A DNA stretch of 44,737 nucleotides, from NCBI GenBank assembly GCA_043813305.1, contig JBDRLC010000010.1, positions 1 through 44,737 of the forward strand, read 5' to 3'. The translations under genes and the position numbers were made by a program. The notes under the pieces are model-generated. The model saw only the letters and a program-made list of their open reading frames with translations. It was not told the DNA's origin and did no database searches. Below are positions 16,397 through 23,667 of this stretch, piece after piece. The stretch comes from JAHIZC01 sp043813305. GTDB lineage: Bacteria; Omnitrophota; Gorgyraeia; Gygaellales; Profunditerraquicolaceae. Every line of letters begins with the position of its first letter. Positions within the stretch are counted from its first letter, which is position 1.

Positions 16397-16416
16397 CCTG
16401 CCTGCCGGCAGGCAGG
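16397..16416. repeat. 20-base GC-rich palindrome, copy 1
   Basis: CCTGCCTGCCGGCAGGCAGG is perfectly self-complementary. The identical 20-mer is present at 44708-44727, and shorter or altered forms at 33384-33423 and inside nnrD at 44156-44172. It is a dispersed element rather than a terminator, as there is no T-run. Confidence 0.85.
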
Positions 16417-16549
16417 CTTGCACACATTTGCCGAAAAAATCCTAATGTGCGCTCCAGCAAAACCGTAAAAGCCCCTTTGTGCGAGAAATCCCGCCAGCTT
16501 CATTTGTTATGGACTAACATAGGAGATTTTATTCTGAGCCAATGGGTGA

Positions 16550-16670
16550 AGTAAATTCTAGTTGCGTTAGCGGGTGACTGATGAGACGAAGGCCTTGCCG
16601 CGCGCAACGCTAGTGAGCACGACGAGGTGGCTCGGCAGGCAGGACCCGCTAACTGTGGTAAAAATTTACT
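16550..16670. repeat. Large hairpin element, copy 1
   Basis: Outer arms AGTAAATT (16550-16557) and AATTTACT (16663-16670), next arms GTTAGCGGGT (16566-16575) and ACCCGCTAAC (16644-16653), with a core of about 70 bases that is nearly identical to the core at 18191-18258. The conserved borders are GGGTGACTGA on the left and CTCGGCAGGCAGGACCC on the right. Confidence 0.85.
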
Positions 16671-16722
16671 TTATGTGGAAGCAAAACCGCAAAAGCCCCT
16701 TTTAGCTAAGAGAAGTATTAGG

Positions 16723-16823
16723 AGATTTTATCCTGAACCAATGGGTGAAGAGGCATATTCAGAGCGAACATGGAGAGAGCGAGGAATGTGCCTCGGCAGG
16801 ACCCATTCCTTAGGATAAAATCT
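16723..16823. repeat. Large hairpin element, copy 2 (divergent core)
   Basis: Three nested stems: AGATTTTATCCT (16723-16734) with AGGATAAAATCT (16812-16823), AATGGGT (16740-16746) with ACCCATT (16801-16807), and GAGGCATATTC (16750-16760) with GAATGTGCCTC (16784-16794, one G-T pair). It shares GGGTGA and CTCGGCAGGACCC borders with the other two elements but has a different core and different arms. Confidence 0.85.
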
Positions 16824-16852
16824 GCTTAGAATATAATTCAGGGTGGGTAATG

Positions 16853-18082
16853 TCAAATAAATTGTGTAAATTGATTTAAAGGTTTCTCTTGCCATTTGGA
16901 GTTTAGACGGTTAAAGATCGCATAAATAATTCTGCTGACGCTGTCATAATTGGTAAAACATCCCATCGGCCTGGTTCTACGCCTGACTTCGCGGAACGAT
17001 CGTTCAATGATGTTGGTGGTGCGAATCTGACGACGGATAAAAGCACGGTGTTGTTTTTTAATAGGGATAGTTAAGAAGGATAAGAGTTCGTCTATGTCGC
17101 GTTCAAGGCATTCCACCGCCTTAGGAGCGACGTTGTGCCAGTGTTTGCGAAGCTTTTTAAAGGCAGCCACGGCTTCTCTATGGCTAGAGGCGTTATAAAT
17201 GTTACGAGCATCGGCTTTAAAAGCTTTGATATCAGCTTTCTTAAGATATTTCGTAGCATTGCGTAGTTTATGTACCCAGCAGCGTTGGTGTTTGGCGTGA
17301 GGATAGACGAGCTCAATAGCGCTGATAAATCCTTTTGAGCCATCAGTAATGATCATCTTAAGGTTTTTTCCTTCAAGCCCGCGCCTAAACAGGTCGTTGA
17401 GGAATCCTTCGCAAGCGGGGGTTGATTCGGCGTTGGCTATCCTAAAGGCAATTAATTCTTTCTTGCCGAAGATAGTGATGCCATAGGTAACGAGGATAAG
17501 AATTTTCTTTGCCTTGAGGCTGCCCTTAACGGATATGGTGATGCCGTCTAAGAACAAGAATTGATATTCATCGAGCAGTTTGCGTTGGTGGAACGCCTTA
17601 ACCAGTGGGTTGAGCCGTTTGGTGATACGGGAGACAGTAGAAGCTGAGAGCGAAGTGTTAAGTAAGGGTTTTAATGCTCCGGCAACGTCTCTGGTGGATA
17701 TTCCGCGTAGGAATACGTTGCAAACAACATCATCGACTGCCTGTTGACGTCTTTGATAACGTGCAAAGACAGAGGGTTTAAATAATCCTCGTCTTGAACG
17801 AGGAACGGTAATGCGTTCAACGGGACCGAGTGTAGTTTCGAGATTACGGTAGTAATGTCCGTTACGATAGTCCAGGCGATTCTTTTTGGCTCTTTGATAA
17901 GGTTGTGTCTGCATGTATTGGATCATTTCTTCGTCCAGACTGACTTCGATTACGTCTTTGACCAGGCGGCGCAGGTATTGGTTAATATCTATCCAGAAGT
18001 CTTTCTCCTGTGTACACTGAAAAAATTCATTGACTCTAGCCCAGCGGCGTCGTAAACTATTTTCTGTAGTAACATATTGCAT
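16853..18082 (-). CDS. IS256-family (mutator type) transposase
   Basis: 409 residues, the normal length for the family and apparently intact. The DDE catalytic triad is visible: D179 in FLFLDGITI, D247 in ITDGSKGF and E360 in NIIERSFREVRRRTRPMG. The CWVH (C268-H271) motif typical of mutator transposases is also present. The start ATG (18082-18080) lies 2 bases after a long leader hairpin that buries the AAAGGA ribosome site. It is the only minus-strand gene of the window. Its translation is probably damped when it is read from outside promoters. Confidence 0.96.
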   Translation of the reverse strand: MQYVTTENSLRRRWARVNEFFQCTQEKDFWIDINQYLRRLVKDVIEVSLDEEMIQYMQTQPYQRAKKNRLDYRNGHYYRNLETTLGPVERITVPRSRRGLFKPSVFARYQRRQQAVDDVVCNVFLRGISTRDVAGALKPLLNTSLSASTVSRITKRLNPLVKAFHQRKLLDEYQFLFLDGITISVKGSLKAKKILILVTYGITIFGKKELIAFRIANAESTPACEGFLNDLFRRGLEGKNLKMIITDGSKGFISAIELVYPHAKHQRCWVHKLRNATKYLKKADIKAFKADARNIYNASSHREAVAAFKKLRKHWHNVAPKAVECLERDIDELLSFLTIPIKKQHRAFIRRQIRTTNIIERSFREVRRRTRPMGCFTNYDSVSRIIYAIFNRLNSKWQEKPLNQFTQFI

Positions 18083-18084
18083 GG

Positions 18085-18161
18085 GGCGTATCCTTTCTGG
18101 TTAGGGCTGTCAGGCCCGGGTTGATAAGATATTTCCAAACAGAAAGATACGCCTTTTTATT
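18085..18161. terminator. IS leader hairpin; also a terminator-like structure on the + strand
   Basis: GGCGTATCCTTTCTG (18085-18099) pairs with CAGAAAGATACGCC (18140-18153) with one bulged C. A smaller GGGC/GCCC hairpin sits in the loop. On the + strand the stem is followed by TTTTTATT, like an intrinsic terminator facing gatC. On the minus strand it contains the transposase ribosome site 2 bases from the ATG. In known elements such as IS10 and IS50, comparable hairpins block translation from read-through transcripts. Confidence 0.65.
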
Positions 18162-18181
18162 CGTTTTGTCTACACTTACTG

Positions 18182-18267
18182 CCAGCGGGTGACTGACGAG
18201 ACGAAGGCCTTGCCGCGCGCAACGTAAGTGAGCACGGCGAGGTGGCTCGGCAGGCAGGACCCGCTGG
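18182..18267. repeat. Large hairpin element, copy 3 (inside the IS)
   Basis: Arms CCAGCGGGT (18182-18190) and ACCCGCTGG (18259-18267) enclose a core differing from copy 1 (16576-16643) at only a few positions. It lies between the leader hairpin and the right inverted repeat of the IS256-family element, in the same orientation as copy 1. Confidence 0.85.
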
Positions 18268-18320
18268 TTTGAAAGTGAATTTACACACAATTGAGTATAC
18301 TACCTTCAGGGTGAATATGG

Positions 18321-18349
18321 TTGACTTTTTTGACAAAGGGTGATAATAT
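18321..18349 (+). promoter_or_regulatory. Putative gatCAB promoter next to the IS
   Basis: TTGACT (18321-18326), a 17-base spacer and TAATAT (18344-18349). An overlapping TTGACA at 18330 has no well-placed -10. It begins 8 bases after the target duplication of the IS and about 22 bases before the gatC ATG (18371), so the leader is very short. The ribosome site GAGAGGAGA precedes the ATG. Confidence 0.5.
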
Positions 18350-18370
18350 AAAAAGTTAATTGAGAGGAGA

Positions 18371-18664
18371 ATGGGTATGGCGATTGATAAAAAGGCGGTG
18401 GAGCACGTTGCACATCTGGCGCGTATCGAACTGCAACCCAAAGAGTTAGAAAAATTGTCCGGTCAGCTCATGGAGATCTTAGAGTTTATTGATCAATTAC
18501 AGAAAGTCGAAATTAATGGTATCAAACCCACAAGTCATATCTTGGCGATTAGTAACGTTTTAAGAGAGGATAAACCTCGTCAATCCCTTTCACCTGATGA
18601 GACCCTGAAGAATGCTCCTTTAAAGAAGAGGAATTTCTTTGTTGTACCGAAAGTAATCGAATAA
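18371..18664 (+). CDS. gatC: Asp-tRNA(Asn)/Glu-tRNA(Gln) amidotransferase subunit C
   Basis: 97 residues, normal for GatC. Sequence such as VEHVAHLARIELQPKELEKLSGQLMEILEFIDQL and TSHILAISNVLREDKP is typical, as is the C-terminal NAPLKKRNFFVVPKVIE. GatC wraps around GatA and GatB in the GatCAB complex, which converts misacylated Glu-tRNA(Gln) and/or Asp-tRNA(Asn) to the amidated form. It is the first gene of a unit that continues with gatA and gatB. A second in-frame ATG (18377) lies two codons later. Confidence 0.95.
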   Translation: MGMAIDKKAVEHVAHLARIELQPKELEKLSGQLMEILEFIDQLQKVEINGIKPTSHILAISNVLREDKPRQSLSPDETLKNAPLKKRNFFVVPKVIE

Positions 18665-18678
18665 CTAAAACCGCAAAA

Positions 18679-20136
18679 ATGGAATTTTCTAAATTTAGTG
18701 CACACGAGTTAATTAAAAAACTAAGAAATAAAGAAATCGTTTCTTCTGATATCGTACACAGCCTGAGGAATAGAATGGCCGGCGTACATTCTAAGGTGCG
18801 GGGTTACGTGAGAGTAAGCTCATCGGGAAAATCAGTCAAAGCCGAAGAAGAGATTAAGAAGAGCGGTTTTATGGGTATCCCGATTGCTATTAAAGATAAT
18901 ATCTGTACTCGGGGTTGCAATACGGAATGTTGTTCTAAAATCTTAGAAGGATTTCTCCCTCCTTATGATGCCACGGTTGTCAGGAAGCTAAAGGAACAAG
19001 GTGTAACAATTTTTGAACTAAAGACCAATATGGATGAGTTTGCTTTTGGGTCATCTACTGAAAATTCATGCTTTGGGCCTACGCATAACCCCTGGGATCT
19101 GGATTGTGTTACCGGAGGTTCATCCGGAGGTTCTGCGGCTTGTGTAGCAAGTGACCAGGCGATTTGGGCACTGGGTTCAGATACGGGAGGTTCTATCAGG
19201 CAGCCCGCTTCTTTTTGCGGGGTGGTAGGACTTAAACCCACTTACGGCAGAGTATCGCGATACGGGCTGATCGCCTTTGCATCGAGCCTGGATCAAATCG
19301 GGCCGATCACTAAAGACGTCGAGGATTGTGCATTATTGATGAATATTGTTTCTGGGCATGATCCGTTAGATTCTACGTCAGCGGATACAGAGGTGCCTGA
19401 GTATACTGAATCTTTAGGCAGAGAGATTAAAGGGATGAAGATTGCACTTCCTAAAGAGTATTTTGTTGAGGGGCTGGACCCCGAAGTGAAATCTGCATTA
19501 GACCAGGCGATAAATCAGTTAAAAGCAAAGGGCGCTACTTTTAAAGAAGTGAGTTTGCCTCATACAAAATATGCGGTACCAGTCTACTATATTATTGCTA
19601 CCGCAGAAGCAAGTTCTAATTTAGCCAGGTTTGATGGGGTGCAATATGGTTTCAGGGCCGAGAACCTAGAACCCAGAACCCAGAACCTTCTGATAGATAT
19701 GTACAAACAAACCCGCGACCAGGGATTTGGTGAAGAGGCAAAGAGGAGGATTATCCTGGGCACCTTTGTTTTATCCCATGGTTATTATGATGCTTATTAT
19801 TTACGCGCTTTAAAGGTACGTACGCTGATAAAAAATGATTTTGATCAGGTATTTAAAGAATTCGACTGCGTAATTACCCCTACTTCTCCAACTCCGGCTT
19901 TTAGGATTAAAGAGAGGATGGATGATCCCTTAAAGATGTATCTTTCGGATATTTACACCATTTCAGCTAACCTGGCAGGGATACCCGGGATATCCATACC
20001 CTGCGGTTTTACTAAAAAGGGATTACCGATCGGGCTGCAGATTTTAGCTAAACCTTTTGATGAAGAGGTATTGATTAAGGCCGCTCACAGCTATGAACAG
20101 AGTACCGAATGGCACAAAATGAAACCGGAATTTTAA
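18679..20136 (+). CDS. gatA: Asp-tRNA(Asn)/Glu-tRNA(Gln) amidotransferase subunit A
   Basis: 485 residues, amidase-signature family. The Lys-Ser-Ser triad is present: Lys in IAIKDNICTRG, Ser in VTGGSSGGSAA and nucleophile Ser in SDTGGSIRQPASFCG. GatA hydrolyses glutamine and channels ammonia to GatB. Oddity: at about residues 328-337 the conserved 'YGyRaedaxdLldmYxxTR' region carries about 7 extra residues, encoded by four 7-base repeats (19661-19688). The insertion keeps the frame and the rest of the protein is normal. Starts 14 bases after gatC with only a weak ribosome site. Confidence 0.97.
   Translation: MEFSKFSAHELIKKLRNKEIVSSDIVHSLRNRMAGVHSKVRGYVRVSSSGKSVKAEEEIKKSGFMGIPIAIKDNICTRGCNTECCSKILEGFLPPYDATVVRKLKEQGVTIFELKTNMDEFAFGSSTENSCFGPTHNPWDLDCVTGGSSGGSAACVASDQAIWALGSDTGGSIRQPASFCGVVGLKPTYGRVSRYGLIAFASSLDQIGPITKDVEDCALLMNIVSGHDPLDSTSADTEVPEYTESLGREIKGMKIALPKEYFVEGLDPEVKSALDQAINQLKAKGATFKEVSLPHTKYAVPVYYIIATAEASSNLARFDGVQYGFRAENLEPRTQNLLIDMYKQTRDQGFGEEAKRRIILGTFVLSHGYYDAYYLRALKVRTLIKNDFDQVFKEFDCVITPTSPTPAFRIKERMDDPLKMYLSDIYTISANLAGIPGISIPCGFTKKGLPIGLQILAKPFDEEVLIKAAHSYEQSTEWHKMKPEF
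19661..19688 (+). repeat. Heptamer array inside gatA
   Basis: AGAACCT, AGAACCC, AGAACCC and AGAACCT follow each other without a gap. Relative to my memory of GatA, about 21 bases (7 codons) are extra here. The complementary heptamer type (TAGGTTC, TAGGTTT) occurs at 26650-26681. Confidence 0.85.
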
Positions 20137-20137
20137 G

Positions 20138-21577
20138 ATGGATTACGAAGCAGTAATCGGATTAGAGGTACACCTGCACTTAAATACAAAAACCAAGGCT
20201 TTCTGCGGTTGTTCCACTGCATTCGGCAGTGAGCCGAATACCCAGGTCTGTCCGGTATGTTTAGGGTTACCCGGGTCACTGCCGGTTTTAAATCAGCAGG
20301 CCTTGGATTTTGCGATTATAGTTGCATTAGCTTTAAATTGTAAAGTCCAAGAGTATACTAAATTTGACCGCAAACATTATTTTTATCCCGATTTACCTAA
20401 AAACTATCAGATCTCCCAATACGATTTACCTTTATCAAGGAATGGATTCCTGGATATTTATTTAGATGCAATACCAAAGCGCATAGGTATTCTTCGGATT
20501 CATCTGGAGGAAGACGCCGGTAAATTGATACATCAAGACGAGGAGAGCCTGGTGGATTTTAATCGCACCGGCATTCCTTTGCTAGAGATAGTAAGTGAGC
20601 CTGAGATAAGTTCTCCGCAGGAGGCCCACGAATATCTGAGTGCATTAAAGAGTATCATCGAGTACCTGGGGGTTTCTGATTGCGATATGGAAAAAGGATC
20701 CTTGCGTTGTGACACTAATATTTCAATCAGGGAGAAAGGAAGTAAACAATTAGGGACTAAGGCAGAGCTGAAAAACCTGAATTCCTTTAAGGCAGTAAAA
20801 GATGCTTTAAGTTTTGAAATAAAGCGTCAGAGCGAAATTTTAAAATCCGGTAATGCGATCGTTCAGGAAACTAGGCTTTGGGATGTTAAAGAAGCCAAGA
20901 CTCTTTCTATGCGCACAAAAGAAGGGGCGCAGGATTACCGCTATTTTCCTGAGCCTGACCTGCCGCCGTTTATAATCAAAAAAGTGAAAATCGAAAAATT
21001 GAGATCAGATATTCCAGAGTTACCTCGGGAAAAATTAGTGCGTTTTTGCAAGGTTTACGGTTTGTCGGAATATGAAGCGAAAATACTGGTTTTTTCTAAA
21101 AAGGATGCAGCCTTTGCAGAAGATTTAATAAAATCCTATCAGGAGACTAACAAAAAACCTCTAGTCAATTGGTTGATTGGCCCATTTGCCTCAGTGGCAA
21201 GCGCTAATAATTATACAATCAGCGAATTAGAAATTCCTGGGGGTAAATCTGAATTGATCAGCTTGATTAGATCTGTAGAAGAGGGCAGGATCTCTAATCT
21301 TATGGCAAAGAATGTATTTACTGAATCGATAAACAATAATATTCCTGCCTCAAAGATAGTTCAGGATAAGAATTTATTCCAGATTTCTGATACTAGCAGC
21401 TTAGAAACTGAAGTGGATAGAGTTATAAATGAGAACCCTAAGTCAGTGCAGGATTTTTATGCCGGTAAGAGTAATGCGGTGATGTTTCTGGTAGGCCAGG
21501 TAATGAAGAAGACTAAGGGTAAAGCAAATCCAAAGGTGGTTCAGGAGATATTAAAACGGAGGCTGTCTGATGCATAA
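20138..21577 (+). CDS. gatB: Asp-tRNA(Asn)/Glu-tRNA(Gln) amidotransferase subunit B
   Basis: 479 residues, full length. The GatB signature YEAVIGLEVHLHLNTKTKAFC opens the protein, and CGCSTAFGSEPNTQVCPVCLGLPG holds the Cys residues of the zinc site. KHYFYPDLPKNYQISQYDLPL and LEEDAGKLIH follow in the kinase-like catalytic core, and the C-terminal tail domain ends in VGQVMKKTKGKANPKVVQEILKRRL. It activates and amidates the misacylated tRNA using ammonia from GatA. It follows gatA with one base between and overlaps ctpA by 8 bases. Confidence 0.97.
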   Translation: MDYEAVIGLEVHLHLNTKTKAFCGCSTAFGSEPNTQVCPVCLGLPGSLPVLNQQALDFAIIVALALNCKVQEYTKFDRKHYFYPDLPKNYQISQYDLPLSRNGFLDIYLDAIPKRIGILRIHLEEDAGKLIHQDEESLVDFNRTGIPLLEIVSEPEISSPQEAHEYLSALKSIIEYLGVSDCDMEKGSLRCDTNISIREKGSKQLGTKAELKNLNSFKAVKDALSFEIKRQSEILKSGNAIVQETRLWDVKEAKTLSMRTKEGAQDYRYFPEPDLPPFIIKKVKIEKLRSDIPELPREKLVRFCKVYGLSEYEAKILVFSKKDAAFAEDLIKSYQETNKKPLVNWLIGPFASVASANNYTISELEIPGGKSELISLIRSVEEGRISNLMAKNVFTESINNNIPASKIVQDKNLFQISDTSSLETEVDRVINENPKSVQDFYAGKSNAVMFLVGQVMKKTKGKANPKVVQEILKRRLSDA

Positions 21578-22847
21578 GAAACTTTTAGTTATTATCGTTG
21601 TCAGTTCTATATTGCTCGGATTCTTTGTAGTGACTTTTGCGGCGATGGATAAGAAAGCAAAGGATGAATTATTCAAGCAGGTGGAATTATTCTCTGACTC
21701 TTTAGCGATTATCCAGTCGAATTACGTGAAAGAAGTGACTCCCAAGGATTTGATCTACGGAGCACTGGGAGGGATGCTGGCGGCGCTTGATCCGCACAGT
21801 CAATTTTTGGATCCTGAGACATATGGCGAACTTAAGCTTGATACCGAGGGAAAATTCGGGGGTTTGGGAATAGAGATTACGATTAAGGACGGCCTTCTTA
21901 CTGTAGTCACGCCCATAGAAGATACTCCGGCCTGGAAAGTAGGCCTTAAGGCTAACGACCGGATAGTCAAAATAGATGACGAGTTGACCAGGGACATTAC
22001 TCTTACTGATGCGGTAAAAAAGCTAAGAGGCGATCCCGGTACTTCTGTAGTCTTGACGGTTTTACGTGAGACAGAGAAAAAACTTTTAGAACTTAAGATT
22101 ACTAGGGGTATTATAAAAATCAGAAATGTAAAACAAGCCAAGATCCTGGAGAATGGAATCGGGTATATCCGTTTGGTTGAATTCAGAGAAAACGCGCTAA
22201 AAGAAATGAATCAAGCCTTGAGTATGCTGGATAAAGAAGGGATGGATGCTTTGATTATGGATTTGCGTAATAATCCCGGGGGCCTCTTAGATATTGCAGT
22301 AAAAATTGCAGGGAAATTTTTGGATAGAGACAAAATGGTTGTTTATACTAAGGGCCGCATACCTTCGCAGGATTTAGAGTTTCTTTCCAAAGATCCAAAA
22401 CCGATCGTCGATATACCGATAGTAGTATTGATCAACGAAGGTTCTGCTTCCGGAAGCGAAATAGTCGCCGGATGCCTTCAGGACTATAAGCGCGGTATAA
22501 TCGTAGGGATGAAGTCATTCGGGAAAGGTTCGGTGCAGACCGTTATCCCTTTACGGGATGGCTCGGCTCTTCGGCTTACTACGAGTAAATACTTTACACC
22601 GCAAGGTAAAATGATACATGAAAAGGGAGTGATGCCTGATATTATAGTCGAGGAGGGAAAAATCGAGATTACAGAGGAATCAGAAGAGGTAGAATCCCGG
22701 AATGTATTCGATGAGATCGAAAAGAAAGAAAATAAAGGGAAGAAAGATAAAAAAGAGACTTTTGAGTATAAGAGCGATAATCAGCTTATGCGGGCTGTCG
22801 ATGTTTTAAAGACTTTGAAATTCTATGAGCAGAGCAAGGTGGAGTAA
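21570..22847 (+). CDS. ctpA: C-terminal processing protease, S41A family
   Basis: 425 residues. An N-terminal signal or anchor helix (about 4-25), an interaction helix, a PDZ domain (about 85-165: FGGLGIEITIKDGLLTVVTPIEDTPAWKVGLKANDRIVKID), then the tail-specific protease domain with nucleophile Ser in NEGSASGSEIVAGCLQD and general-base Lys in GMKSFGKGSVQT. The C-terminal tail is lysine/glutamate-rich and probably disordered. It acts in the periplasm on cell-envelope proteins, often murein hydrolases. It is coupled to gatB and to the deacetylase-like gene by overlaps. Confidence 0.93.
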   Translation: MHKKLLVIIVVSSILLGFFVVTFAAMDKKAKDELFKQVELFSDSLAIIQSNYVKEVTPKDLIYGALGGMLAALDPHSQFLDPETYGELKLDTEGKFGGLGIEITIKDGLLTVVTPIEDTPAWKVGLKANDRIVKIDDELTRDITLTDAVKKLRGDPGTSVVLTVLRETEKKLLELKITRGIIKIRNVKQAKILENGIGYIRLVEFRENALKEMNQALSMLDKEGMDALIMDLRNNPGGLLDIAVKIAGKFLDRDKMVVYTKGRIPSQDLEFLSKDPKPIVDIPIVVLINEGSASGSEIVAGCLQDYKRGIIVGMKSFGKGSVQTVIPLRDGSALRLTTSKYFTPQGKMIHEKGVMPDIIVEEGKIEITEESEEVESRNVFDEIEKKENKGKKDKKETFEYKSDNQLMRAVDVLKTLKFYEQSKVE

Positions 22848-23667
22848 AGGAACCTTTGGGTATAAAATTATAATCGGGATCTTATCACTGATCATTATCG
22901 CTCAGTGGGTATTAATCTCGAGTAAGTCCAAAGAGCAACCGATTGTTCCGATCGAATCGGTTGTTCCGATCGAATCGGTTATGCCGATCGAATCGATAAA
23001 AGGAAGGATCGCGATTGTCATTGATGATTGGGGGTATAATTTACATAATCTGGCGATTCTAAAAGAGATTAAGTCTCCCCTTACTTTATCAATCCTTCCT
23101 AATCTTGCATATTCTAAAAGAATCGTCGAAGAAGCTCATAATCTGGGATTGGAACTGATATTACATTTACCGATGGAACCGCACGAGAGTTATAGCTTAG
23201 AAGAGGATACGATCATGGCAGCTTCCAGCGAATTGGAGATTAGGAATATTATCCAAAATGACCTCGCCAGTATTATTTATGCTAAAGGCGTTTCAAACCA
23301 TATGGGCTCTAAGGTTACCGAGGACCCGCGGGTAATGAAGATAGTATTTAGCGAGCTAAAGAAGAGGGGGCTTTATTTTTTGGATAGCTTGGTTTCTGCA
23401 GATTCTCTGGGTTCTGAATTTGCCCGTAGTATGCGGCTGGACTTCCTTAGGCGGGATATATTTCTTGATAATCAATCAGATCCGGCATACATCAAGAAAC
23501 AGATCAATAAATTAAAATTAGAGGCCGGCTTGAGAGGGTCTGCTATCGGTGTTGGGCATGATCGTAGGTCTACTCTTGGTGTTCTTAAGGAAGAGTTACC
23601 TAAGTTAGAAGCAGAAGGTTATAAGTTGGTTTTTTTATCTGAGTTAATTGGTCAATCTATTCGATAA
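22825..23667 (+). CDS. Divergent polysaccharide deacetylase (YibQ/DUF610 type)
   Basis: 280 residues. An N-terminal membrane helix (about 15-31) precedes a short linker in which a 6-residue unit (PIESVV/PIESVM/PIESIK) occurs three times, encoded by an 18-base tandem repeat at about 22938-22995. The NodB-like fold follows: IAIVIDDWGYN, LSILPNLAYSKRI, LILHLPMEPHE, GVSNHMGSKVTED, YFLDSLVSADSLG and IGVGHDRR. Such proteins are usually encoded beside S41 proteases and murein hydrolase activators, as here (ctpA). Probably periplasmic and envelope-related. It overlaps tsaD by one base. Confidence 0.88.
   Translation: MSRARWSKGTFGYKIIIGILSLIIIAQWVLISSKSKEQPIVPIESVVPIESVMPIESIKGRIAIVIDDWGYNLHNLAILKEIKSPLTLSILPNLAYSKRIVEEAHNLGLELILHLPMEPHESYSLEEDTIMAASSELEIRNIIQNDLASIIYAKGVSNHMGSKVTEDPRVMKIVFSELKKRGLYFLDSLVSADSLGSEFARSMRLDFLRRDIFLDNQSDPAYIKKQINKLKLEAGLRGSAIGVGHDRRSTLGVLKEELPKLEAEGYKLVFLSELIGQSIR

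Larger units (their letters stand above)
16191..16845 (+). repeat. Gene-free, repeat-rich region (655 bases)
   Basis: No credible gene; short open frames here lie within repeats. It holds, in order, a REP-like stretch (AATCCTGAGCCTATCGAAGG around 16281-16301), a perfect 13-bp hairpin with a 2-base loop (16312-16339), the 20-base palindrome CCTGCCTGCCGGCAGGCAGG (16397-16416), and two related large hairpin elements (16550-16670 and 16723-16823). The string GCAAAACCGyAAAAGCCCCTTT (first copy 16457-16478, second 16681-16702) and TAGGAGATTTTAT (16520, 16719) are each present twice, showing a partial tandem duplication. Confidence 0.75.
16846..18304 (-). mobile_element. Complete IS256-family insertion sequence
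   Basis: A 1459-base element bounded by a 9-base target duplication TTCAGGGTG at 16837-16845 and 18305-18313. The ends are imperfect inverted repeats: the left end reads GGTAATGTCAAATAAATTGT and the complement of the right end reads GGTAGTATACTCAATTGTGT. Both continue into GTAAATT, in the style of IS256-family termini (AATTGTGTAAA core). One intact transposase gene on the minus strand fills it. Between transposase and right end lie a leader hairpin (18085-18153) and a dispersed hairpin element (18182-18267). The intact duplication suggests a fairly recent insertion. Confidence 0.85.

Noticed and set aside
16627..16818. 63-residue open frame on the + strand
   Set aside because: It lies wholly inside the hairpin repeats, has no ribosome site and no recognisable protein features.
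18057..18441. Minus-strand open frames over the IS right end and gatC
   Set aside because: Shadows of the repeat and of gatC; composition and start context do not support coding.
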